The notes below the pieces were generated by a model. It saw only the letters and a list, made by a program, of their open reading frames with translations, ran no database searches and had not been told where the DNA came from. Positions 52,418-60,634 of a stretch of DNA of 64,000 nt are shown piece after piece (positions within the stretch are counted from its first letter, which is position 1; each line of letters opens with the position of its first letter). Both the position numbers and the translations under genes were made by a program. Location of the stretch: positions 372,001-436,000 of the forward strand of contig CANSEY010000001.1 in NCBI GenBank assembly GCA_947646015.1, given 5' to 3'. This stretch comes from an uncultured Bacteroides sp. GTDB lineage: Bacteria; Bacteroidota; Bacteroidia; Bacteroidales; Bacteroidaceae.

Positions 52418-53611
52418 TTATTTCAACTTCGCCAATGCTTCTTTAATACGGCGAATTGCTTCAACGATATTTTCATCGCTGGTAGCATAACTCATGCGAA
52501 TGCATTCAGGAGCTCCGAAAGAAGTACCGCCTACACATGCTACGTGAGCATCTTCAAGCAGATACATCGCCAGATCATCCGAATTCTCAATCTTACGGTC
52601 ACCCGCTGATTTACCAAAGAAAGAACTGCATTTAGGGAACAGGTAGAAAGCACCTTCCGGTACATTTACCTCAAATCCGGGAACTTCCTTTGCCAATTTT
52701 ACAATCAGGTCACGACGACGTTCGAAGGCTTGACGCATCTCCTCAACCGGAGCCTGAGAACCTGTATAAGCAGCCTCGGCAGCCTTCTGAGATACCGAAC
52801 AAGGGCCTGAAGTATACTGTCCCTGAAGTTTATTGCAAGCCTTCACAATCCATTCCGGGCCGGCTATGAACCCAATTCTCCATCCGGTCATCGCATACGC
52901 CTTTGACACACCGTTAACAATCACGGTACGATCTTTCATCTCGGGGAACTGAGCAATGCTCTGATGTTTTCCGATATAATTGATGTGTTCATAGATCTCG
53001 TCGGCAACGACTATGACTTGTGGATACTTTGCCAACACAGCAGCCAAACCAGCCAATTCTTCTTTGCTGTAAACCGAACCGGTCGGGTTAGACGGTGAGC
53101 AAAGTATCAATGCTTTGGTTTTGGGAGTAATGGCAGCTTCCAGTTGCGCAGGAGTAATTTTGAAATCCTGTTCGATACCGGCAGTCACAATCACCGGTGT
53201 ACCTTCTGCCAGTTTCACCATTTCAGGATAGCTTACCCAATAAGGAGCAGGTACAATGACCTCGTCACCCGGATTCACCAACACCATAATAGTGTTACAT
53301 ACAGATTGTTTTGCCCCATTTGCACAAGAAATCTGAGCGGCTGTATATTCCAGACCGTTTTCTTTCTTCAGTTTCTCTACGATAGCATTACGCAAAGCCG
53401 GATAACCCGGAACCGGAGAGTAGCGAGAGAAGTTGTCATCTACCGCTTTCTTGGCAGCTTCTTTGATGTGGTCGGGAGTATTGAAGTCAGGTTCTCCCAC
53501 ACTGAGGTTAATTACATCAACACCCTGAGCTTTCAGCTCAGCACTTTTTTGCGACATAGCAAGAGTCGCCGAGGGCGACAAGCTGTTCAAACGGTCTGAT
53601 AGTTGGTTCAT
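52418..53611 (-). CDS. aspC: Aspartate aminotransferase (class I PLP)
   Basis: A 397-residue fold-type I aminotransferase of the Ib subgroup. It starts MNQLSDRLNSLSPSATLAMS and has VINLSVGEPDFNTPDHIKEA, SPSNPTGSVYSKEEL, VADEIYEHINY and the PLP-lysine Lys237 in VNGVSKAYAMTGWRIGF. The conserved C-terminal Arg that binds the substrate carboxylate is in ECIRMSYATSDEN. It interconverts aspartate/2-oxoglutarate and oxaloacetate/glutamate, so it links to the aspartate-family genes elsewhere in the window. It appears monocistronic. Prephenate or other amino-donor specificity cannot be excluded. Confidence 0.92.
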   Translation of the reverse strand: MNQLSDRLNSLSPSATLAMSQKSAELKAQGVDVINLSVGEPDFNTPDHIKEAAKKAVDDNFSRYSPVPGYPALRNAIVEKLKKENGLEYTAAQISCANGAKQSVCNTIMVLVNPGDEVIVPAPYWVSYPEMVKLAEGTPVIVTAGIEQDFKITPAQLEAAITPKTKALILCSPSNPTGSVYSKEELAGLAAVLAKYPQVIVVADEIYEHINYIGKHQSIAQFPEMKDRTVIVNGVSKAYAMTGWRIGFIAGPEWIVKACNKLQGQYTSGPCSVSQKAAEAAYTGSQAPVEEMRQAFERRRDLIVKLAKEVPGFEVNVPEGAFYLFPKCSSFFGKSAGDRKIENSDDLAMYLLEDAHVACVGGTSFGAPECIRMSYATSDENIVEAIRRIKEALAKLK

Positions 53612-53693
53612 TTCGTATCTATTTTATTGTTGTTGAGTGAATTTGATTGCAAAATAAACTATAATATTTGATATATGAAAGCAAATAGACAGT

Positions 53694-54908
53694 TTACTTA
53701 TTAAAATGAAGCGTATGACCCATTCTATCTTTCTTAGTCTTCAGGTAGCGTTCATTATAAGGATTCGGCTTAATCTCAATTCCCACATTCTCGGTAATCT
53801 CTAACCCATAGGCTTCCAGACCGATACGTTTCACCGGATTGTTAGTCATCAGTTTCATCTTCTTCACTCCGATCTCACGCAAAATCTGTGCACCGACTCC
53901 ATAATCACGTTCGTCGGCATCAAAACCCAAATGGAGATTGGCATCTACCGTGTCATAACCTTCTTCCTGAAGTTTATAAGCAGCAATCTTATTCATCAGG
54001 CCGATGCCACGACCTTCCTGATTCATGTAAACGATCACCCCTTTACCGGCAGCCTCAATCATTTCCATAGCTTTGTGAAGCTGTTCACCACACTCACAAC
54101 GACATGAACCAAAGATATCACCCGTCATACAAGAAGAGTGCACACGCACCAGAATCGGTTCGTCTGTATCCCAGGTTCCCTTTATCAATGCAATGTGTTC
54201 CATTCCATTTGATTTCTGGCGGAAAGGTATCAGACGGAAATGCCCGAACTGTGTAGGCATATCCACTTCAACACCTCTATCGACAATAGACTCCATCTGG
54301 AGACGATAAGCAATCAGATCTTTAATGGAGATTATTTTCAATCCGAAGCGACGGGCTACTTCTACCAACTGAGGCAGACGGGCCATGGTGCCGTCTTCAT
54401 TGATAATTTCGATCAATGCAGCGGCAGGATATAATCCGGCAAGCTTAGCCAGATCAACACTTGCCTCGGTATGACCTGCACGACGAAGTACCCCGCGAGA
54501 GCGGGCACGCAAAGGATTGATATGTCCCGGACGCCCCAGGTCGGCAGGTTTTGTCTTCGGATCAGCCAAAGCGCGAATAGTCATTGCACGGTCATGCATG
54601 GAAACTCCGGTTGTACACCCCTCAAGCAAGTCGACAGTAACAGTAAACGGAGTTTCGTAAATTGAAGTGTTGGACGACACCTGCATATCCAGTTCCAACT
54701 CAGCGCAGCGTTCTTCTGTGATTGGAGCACAAAGTACTCCACGACCGTGAGTCAGCATGAAATTTACTTTTTCCGGAGTAATCTTCTCGGCAGCAATAAT
54801 GAAATCACCTTCATTTTCACGATCTTCATCATCTACCACAATTACAAAATTACCTTCTTTGAAGTCAGCTATCGCCTCTTCAATGGTATTCAGTCTGATT
54901 GGTTCCAT
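53694..54908 (-). CDS. ribBA: Bifunctional DHBP synthase / GTP cyclohydrolase II
   Basis: A 404-residue fused riboflavin enzyme. The N-terminal RibB domain (1-200) has [34 protein letters not shown] and the [16 protein letters not shown] motif. The RibA domain (from about 210) has the zinc cysteines in [20 protein letters not shown] and the GTP-binding [13 protein letters not shown]. It makes both precursors of the riboflavin ring system. It begins 4 bp after the LptF/G gene, so the two are probably cotranscribed. I found no FMN riboswitch nearby. Confidence 0.97.
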
Positions 54909-54912
54909 ACTT

Positions 54913-56823
54913 TTATATCTTGTTTTCGTTATTAATATCTTTTATTGTCAATTCCACATCCCGGTTCAATGCGATAATCCGCTCCATGTCTTTATTCAGA
55001 CGTATACGAAAAGCCCAGATCCGGAAATAAAAGAACAGACCAATAGGAATCACAATTCCTATTGCCATATTAAGCCAATAATTATGGAATGGGCGCACAT
55101 GCGCATTTACAGGGATAATCGGATATTTTTCCAACTTCTGAAGTAGTATCAGTGAACGGGTATTAGACATCTCATCAACCAATGCTTCCATACGGCTGTT
55201 TATAGCGATAATTTCCTGATCTTGCCCGCCGGACATCCACAGGCTAAAATAATTGGGTGCCTTGGCCAATCGGTTCTTTTGCATATAAGCCCTACACTCC
55301 TCTGAAAGGCCATTCAAATCGAACGGAAGACGTTGATAATCCGGATCATGAATAATAACTTCCTTCTTGGACAGATGTCGGACACTACGTACCCCAAACA
55401 CTCTTTTGAACCAAGAGATATATACATCCGTATTCAATACAACGGAGTCTTTATTCGATTTATAAGTCAGGAAATATCCAAGCGGAGCCAGAATGGCAGA
55501 ACTCATCCACATCCCCATCCACACAATCCACTTTCCATCACGGGCCATTTTATAACCCGTGTTGTCTATTATATAGTAAATAATAAAGGTAAGTACGGAA
55601 ACAATAACAGGCATTCCCAATCCACCTTTACGAATAATCCCTCCCAAAGGTGCACCAATGAAAAAGAATAAAAGACAGGATAGAGAAATCGTGATCTTCC
55701 GGTGCCATTCTATTTTATGTTTCCTTATACTGAAGTCATTCTGGGTCATCGTAAAGCTCTTAAATCCCCAGTCACTCGACAGATTCTCTGTACGCCCAAC
55801 AGCTGATGCTATAATCTTCTGCTTATTCATCAACGTAGCAGCCTCAAACAGACTATCTACATTATAGTCACGAATCTGCGCTTCCTGCATTTTCAAGGTA
55901 TCTTCTTTCGTCAATCCGACTGCTGTACGATAGGGTCCCTTACTTGCTTCAACAAAATACTGTCTTCCGATACTATCGGCCAATACGGTCATAGAATCGA
56001 TAGATGCCTGTATTTTTATCATATCTTTGGTAGTGGACTGATTGCTCATGATGCTGGCATCAGCCATATTAAAATCTGAGTCGAACTGAATAATCGAATG
56101 CTTTTCCCGGAAAGACTCACGACGGTAAGGAACATTCTTCGAACTCATGCTCTGTGCTTTCAGATTCTCAAACATCTCGCCGCTGTACAGATGCAAGTAG
56201 AGATGCTGTTTATCAGCGGTCATTTCCAAACGTCCCGAATCAGCAACTATAATGCGAGCATTATCAAAGTTGTTGGAGAAATCATAAATGATCACATCAT
56301 AAAGCATACCCGTTTTACGGTCTTTCCTTTGTACTTTCAGGTTATAACCATCTATTTCATCATAGAAAACTCCTTCGGGAATATCAACTTCAGGAGATTT
56401 CTGCTTCATCGAAATAAGCAGGGTTCCCAACTTGGCTTGCGCCTGCGGACCGATGACGTTCTGGAAATAAAAGGATACACAACAAATGGCAAAGACGAGA
56501 ACAATAAGCGGGCGCATGATTTTAAGTAATGAAATCCCCGCCGCTTTCATGGCAAGCAACTCAAAACGTTCACCAAAATTACCAAATGTTATCAAAGAAG
56601 CCAACAACACTGCCAAGGGTAGTGACATCGGTACCAGACTCAACGCAGAATAAAAGAAGAATTGAGCCAGTACACTCATCTCCAACCCTTTTCCCACCAA
56701 TTCGTCTACATACTTCCACAAAAACTGCATCATGAAGATGAAGAGGCAGATGAAAAATGTACCGACAAAGAGTAATAAAAAACTCTTTATTATAAAAATA
56801 TCTAATCTTTTTATGCGTAGCAT
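54913..56823 (-). CDS. LptF/LptG family lipopolysaccharide export permease
   Basis: A 636-residue inner-membrane protein. The start is set at [20 protein letters not shown]; six upstream codons are also open. The N-terminus has the family helices ([40 protein letters not shown]), then a large periplasmic beta domain (about 120-390), then further helices ([20 protein letters not shown]). Family members extract lipopolysaccharide from the inner membrane with LptB. It is longer than E. coli LptF/G (about 360), with a C-terminal extension of about 150 residues containing two more helices. Long forms are usual in Bacteroidetes. ribBA follows after 4 bp. Confidence 0.9.
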
Positions 56824-56899
56824 CTTAATAGTTTCATGCAATTAAGATACAAAATTAGCACAAAAAAAGGAGTGCGAAAAATTTTTGGTCGAAAGTTAA

Positions 56900-57298
56900 C
56901 TAAAAACCACATGTTCTCCGTAACTTACTCACCTGAGAATCCCACAATTCCTTCAAATCATCCTCTTCATCCGCTTCAGAAAAGTCAGTAATTTCGAGCA
57001 CATAGTCACCCGTCAATTCATTATAACTCATCTTAATTTCAAAATAGTCCCTTTCATTTTCGTCATCAAGCCAGTGGAAACGAATGAACGAATATGCCCG
57101 AATCGCAACAATACCAGCCTGACGCTGTTCGGTTTTGCCCCAACAAAAGGTCACCGTTTTATCATCTGATACTACTTTGTCTGCGAACCAGTCCTCCAAA
57201 CCGGTAGGTGTGCTAATTGCTGACCAAAGAATATTTTTAGAGGTCGCATTCAGAAGGTATTCCAAATGTATTTTCTCTTTTTTCATAGCTTCATTCAT
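56900..57298 (-). CDS. START-like (SRPBCC) domain protein
   Basis: A 132-residue cytoplasmic protein. It has the helix-grip layout of AHSA1/START-like proteins: IHLEYLLNATSKNILWSAIS, TPTGLEDWFADKVVSDDKTV, IRFHWLDDENERDYFEIKM, and a C-terminal helix DLKELWDSQVSKLRRTCGF. The family is conserved in Bacteroidetes and probably binds a hydrophobic ligand; no function is known. Met5 is an alternative start. It lies 76 bp upstream of the LptF/G gene on the same strand, which may form one transcript. Confidence 0.85.
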   Translation of the reverse strand: MNEAMKKEKIHLEYLLNATSKNILWSAISTPTGLEDWFADKVVSDDKTVTFCWGKTEQRQAGIVAIRAYSFIRFHWLDDENERDYFEIKMSYNELTGDYVLEITDFSEADEEDDLKELWDSQVSKLRRTCGF

Positions 57299-57458
57299 TA
57301 TTGATTGTGTGTGCCAAGATAAATACTTTTTTCTAATTACAAGGCATAATTAATTCACTTTCTTCATTACATCTCTTCTTTCCGGGTCAGGAACAGCCTG
57401 TCCATCGTACTTTCAAAGATCTTTTTTTTAAGTTAAACACAAAAAAGATAGAAAATGT

Positions 57459-57489
57459 TTTGGAGATTTAAAAAAAGGCTCTATCTTTG
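57459..57489 (+). promoter_or_regulatory. Promoter of the tRNA gene
   Basis: TTTG (57459-57462), a 19-bp spacer, then TATCTTTG (57482-57489). This is a full match to the Bacteroides -33/-7 consensus, 22 bp before the tRNA. Confidence 0.85.
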
Positions 57490-57510
57490 CACCCGCAATC
57501 GAGAAACAAT

Positions 57511-57587
57511 GGCGGGATAGCTCAGCTGGTTAGAGCGCATGATTCATAATCATGAGGTCCCCGGTTCAATCCCGGGTCCCGCTACCA
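57511..57587 (+). tRNA. tRNA with CAU anticodon, probably elongator tRNA-Met
   Basis: A full cloverleaf: acceptor GGCGGGA with TCCCGCT (one G-U pair at the end), D arm TAGCTCAGCTGGTTAGAGCG, anticodon stem CATGA/TCATG with loop TTCATAA (anticodon CAT), and T arm with GGTTCAATCCC. The terminal ACCA is encoded. The anticodon stem lacks the three G-C pairs of an initiator. tRNA-Ile2 (lysidine-modified CAU) cannot be excluded from sequence alone. Confidence 0.93.
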
Positions 57588-57597
57588 AAAGAAAATT

Positions 57598-57633
57598 AGC
57601 GTTTAGGAGGCTTCCACTCTTGGGCGCTTTTTT
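57598..57633 (+). terminator. Terminator of the tRNA gene, first copy of a repeated hairpin
   Basis: AGCGTTTAGGAG pairs with CTCTTGGGCGCT, using several G-U pairs, followed by TTTTTT. The counterpart at 58988-59023 has perfect Watson-Crick pairing. Confidence 0.75.
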
Positions 57634-57660
57634 ATTGCCACATACTCTCCTATAGTTAGA

Positions 57661-57716
57661 TTCTTAACACAGTTATCAACATAGTTATTAACAGATATAC
57701 ACCAAAGTTATTAACA
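57661..57716. repeat. DnaA-box-like array, copy A
   Basis: Four 9-mers in one orientation: TTCTTAACA (57661), TTATCAACA (57673), TTATTAACA (57685) and TTATTAACA (57708), spaced 12, 12 and 23 bp. They resemble the DnaA box TTATNCACA with one or two changes. A further TTATCAACA lies at 57786. The gene-free stretch up to 58160 is otherwise AT-rich with nothing I can name. Confidence 0.6.
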
Positions 57717-58160
57717 GGTTAACAGACTACAATTCAATAAATTAAGTATTTTACCTCCATATCAATCAACTAGCTTTTCAAAAGGTTATCAACAAGCTGG
57801 AAAATACTCAATTTTTCCATTTCAACATTCAAAAGCATTACAAACTCCGTTGCTCACCTTATGAAATAAAAAAGTGACTAACAGATCCCAAAGAATATAT
57901 TGTATATCAAAACAAAACATTTATTTTTGCATAAATCATGATGCTACAGATACTAAAAATAGAGACACATGACCAAGCTAAAAAGTGTAACAGCTTAAAA
58001 TAATAAAAAGAAAAGTACTTTCAGAGAGCCATTCTTTGCGTATCAGCAGCCGTCTGATGTAACATAGTGAACTAATCTTGAGAGTTATTTATGATATTAA
58101 CCTGAAACCCAGTATAGATGTAAATATAGTATTAGGGATATAATTTAAAGAATAACAAAA

Positions 58161-58817
58161 ATGGAGATATTTAGAAATTTAACCGTTGTCCTTGCCATAA
58201 CTACCTTGGTGGCTTGTAATGATGTTACGATAGAAGGCTCTTGGGTGGAATCGGTTCCCGGAATATCTAATTTAAAACAAGGATTCACGCTTGAAGCAAA
58301 CGGAAGTGCTTCTTCCATCAATATGGCCACTTTGAAATATGAGAAATGGAAGAAAGAAGGAAACTTATTACTCCTTTCCGGTATAAGCATCGGCAACCAC
58401 CAAAGTATATCCTTTACAGATACACTAACAGTAGAGCAATTGACTCAGGACAGTTTGATTCTCAAAAAAGGCGAGTTGGTTTTGAGGTATTCCAAGACGA
58501 ATGAAATACCAGACGAAGAAGCTATACCGACACCGGACACTCCTACCCAGAAACTTTTGTCCGTAAAAGGTAAATTGATCATCGGACATGAAACACGTTC
58601 TTTCACTTCAGAAGGGGATTCCACTGATTATTGGATTGTTGATAAAACAGGAGAACTCCTACAAAAGTATGATGGTGAAACAAAAGGAATCAAAAATGGA
58701 ACACCTGTATATGTGGAATTAGAAGTTATTGATATGGGTAAATCAGACGAAGGCTTTGCCGCCGATTATGCCGGTGTTTATCATGTCATGAAAATCAATA
58801 AAATAACTGTAAAATAA
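58161..58817 (+). CDS. Lipocalin-like lipoprotein with NlpE C-terminal OB-type domain
   Basis: A 218-residue lipoprotein. The lipobox LVAC puts the lipidated Cys at residue 19, followed by NDVTIEGSWVE, the start of a lipocalin-like fold (strands to about 115, GFTLEANGSASSINMATLKY, KEGNLLLLSGIS). After a Pro-rich linker (EEAIPTPDTPTQ) comes a second beta domain (about 130-218, VKGKLIIGHETRSFTSEGDS, TPVYVELEVIDMG), which resembles the OB-like C-terminal domain of NlpE. NlpE-type proteins sense envelope stress; a similar role is a guess. It stands alone between two DnaA-box-like arrays. Confidence 0.75.
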   Translation: MEIFRNLTVVLAITTLVACNDVTIEGSWVESVPGISNLKQGFTLEANGSASSINMATLKYEKWKKEGNLLLLSGISIGNHQSISFTDTLTVEQLTQDSLILKKGELVLRYSKTNEIPDEEAIPTPDTPTQKLLSVKGKLIIGHETRSFTSEGDSTDYWIVDKTGELLQKYDGETKGIKNGTPVYVELEVIDMGKSDEGFAADYAGVYHVMKINKITVK

Positions 58818-58987
58818 CATCTTACACCAAAATTGCACAAAGCATGGAAAAAAGGGGAAACAACCTAATTGTCGATAAAAAAAAGCAAATGCGTGGAACG
58901 TAAAGAAATAGAAAATCATTGATTAGTATCCAATTCATACCTACGAGTGCCTTAGGCAAATCTCAAATTCCATTAACACCCAGAAAT

Positions 58988-59023
58988 CAGCGTTTAAGAA
59001 ATTTAGACTCTTAAACGCTGTTT
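58988..59023 (+). terminator. Hairpin terminator, second copy of the repeated hairpin
   Basis: CAGCGTTTAAGA pairs perfectly with TCTTAAACGCTG, followed by TTTT and then ATTGCC as in the first copy. It could end the lipoprotein transcript about 170 nt downstream of its stop codon. Confidence 0.75.
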
Positions 59024-59063
59024 TATTGCCTAACATTTCCAGACACTTAATTCCCCCACGCAG

Positions 59064-59119
59064 TTGTCAACAAAGTTATTAACATAGTTATCAACAGATA
59101 TCAACCGAAGTTATCAACA
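59064..59119. repeat. DnaA-box-like array, copy B
   Basis: Four 9-mers: TTGTCAACA (59064), TTATTAACA (59076), TTATCAACA (59088) and TTATCAACA (59111), spaced 12, 12 and 23 bp, exactly as in copy A. The rest of the gene-free region 58818-59773 is AT-rich. A 60-codon open frame at 59177-59359 has no supporting features. Confidence 0.6.
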
Positions 59120-59599
59120 GGATAATTCACTATTGAACAATGAATTAGCAATCCAAATACAATCTACAACATCACCATGTATAGTTTCACCCTAACACAT
59201 TGTTCTTTTTTCAAATACACCTACACTATAGATCGCGGTTACTATATGATCTCATTCATCAAAAAGGTACTTCTCACCACGTCTTTGACCTTTAAGCAAA
59301 TTACTGATAAACTAAATTCAGCATCAGGAAAAGACATATCTAAATGTATCCTGGCTTGAAACAGTCAAGGAACAACACAACAGTCGATATCCTAGAGAAT
59401 TTCAACAAAGTAGTTTCCACCTCCAAACGAATGTACTAATATAACAAGTATACGGATTCAACTTCAAAAGAGACAAATAAAGAAGAAGAAGTTGAATTTA
59501 CAATATATCACTTATTATCAATCTGTTAATATTCTCCCTTTTGTATTTGGAAAACACCTGATTTAACAGTATGTTAAAATAAGTTCTTTAATGATAGAA

Positions 59600-59634
59600 A
59601 ACAAGTCTTTGAGATGCTAAAGACTTGTTTTTTG
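59600..59634 (+). terminator. Intrinsic terminator of an unidentified plus-strand transcript
   Basis: AACAAGTCTTT pairs perfectly with AAAGACTTGTT, then TTTTT follows. No supported gene precedes it within 700 bp on this strand, so a small RNA or unannotated short gene may end here. The stretch 59635-59773 shows nothing else. Confidence 0.75.
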
Positions 59635-59773
59635 CCGGTAAAAAAAGAATGAAAGAGAAATGCCATTAACAATGTTAATGAAAACAATACTGCGCTTCTA
59701 TGCACTTCTGAATATTCGGAAAGTAATACGATCTCAATTCAAAAAGAATAGAAACGCAGTATGCCCAAGAAAA

Positions 59774-60529
59774 CTATTTTAAATTTAAATTGCTCCTTAC
59801 AGAAACAATGGCCGGTTTAGCCGGTGTAACGGCTTTTTGAGTACAATAATCAAATACAGCCGATTTATCTCCACTAAATGACTTCCATTTCAAAGTCAAC
59901 GGAACCGTTTTTCCATTCGTATCCGGAAGTCCCACCAGCTTAAAGGCTACCAAGCCATCACCAACCGTACCATATGTATCGCCATATGCATTATGGCGAA
60001 ACTCAACCTCATATGGGTCAGACGGATTTTGCCCCAACAATAAATTTACGAAATGGGCTTTATTATAATCACCCCATTTTGTTCTGAATCGTAGGGTCAA
60101 ATAACCATCTTCCGCAATAGTCACCCAATCGTTTACTATTTCCACGGGATCCGTTCCATAAACAACGTCATTTTCTGATCCTAAATCCGGGGCAATCGAT
60201 TTCGTCAAAATACTATCTATCCAGTTCACCTGTACCGCCTTATCATATCTGCCACCAGACTCACTCACTTCATTATAATTCACCAATGCCCTGACTTCTT
60301 TATCTCCAAAAGGTGAAGAGGACATATTGGTCGGCAACAAAGTCGTGCTATCATTCAGCTGTAAGAAGAATGAACCATCAGTCGCATTTTTTACCGTAAC
60401 AAGAGCATTGGGAAATCCTTCCACATAATAGTACTTATCATTGTCATCCAGACAAGACTGTAAACCGGCAGAACAAACAACTGCCACTGCAATCATAACT
60501 CCTTTATTCAAGCATGAACAGATCTTCAT
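59774..60529 (-). CDS. NigD-like lipoprotein
   Basis: A 251-residue lipoprotein. The signal ends at LQSC (Cys26), followed by LDDNDKYYYVEG, an acidic start compatible with surface export. The N-terminal OB-like domain (PNALVTVKNATDGSFFLQLN; GDKEVRALVNYNEV) and the C-terminal beta domain (TLRFRTKWGDYNKAHFVNLL; VEFRHNAYGDTYGTVGDGLV) match the NigD-like pattern of Bacteroidetes. The family is named after a gene in a Prevotella nigrescin locus, and its function is unknown. It lies 105 bp downstream of the GH115 gene on the same strand. Confidence 0.85.
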   Translation of the reverse strand: MKICSCLNKGVMIAVAVVCSAGLQSCLDDNDKYYYVEGFPNALVTVKNATDGSFFLQLNDSTTLLPTNMSSSPFGDKEVRALVNYNEVSESGGRYDKAVQVNWIDSILTKSIAPDLGSENDVVYGTDPVEIVNDWVTIAEDGYLTLRFRTKWGDYNKAHFVNLLLGQNPSDPYEVEFRHNAYGDTYGTVGDGLVAFKLVGLPDTNGKTVPLTLKWKSFSGDKSAVFDYCTQKAVTPAKPAIVSVRSNLNLK

Positions 60530-60634
60530 AATAAATTTCTTTTTTCGTTAGATATTCAAAATATGTTCTCTTTACTTATAGAAATAGAATATTCATAGAA
60601 AGCCTGCATGCAAGAATGTTAATTAAAAATAATA

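Noticed and set aside
54909-54912. FMN riboswitch expected before ribBA
   Set aside because: ribBA begins 4 bp after the LptF/G gene; no space or RFN-type sequence is present.
57511-57587. CAU tRNA considered as initiator tRNA-fMet
   Set aside because: The anticodon stem lacks the three consecutive G-C pairs and the acceptor end is paired (G-U), unlike an initiator.
59177-59359. 60-codon plus-strand frame in the AT-rich gap
   Set aside because: No promoter box, no recognisable motif, and its length is expected by chance in AT-rich DNA; the later terminator is over 240 bp away.
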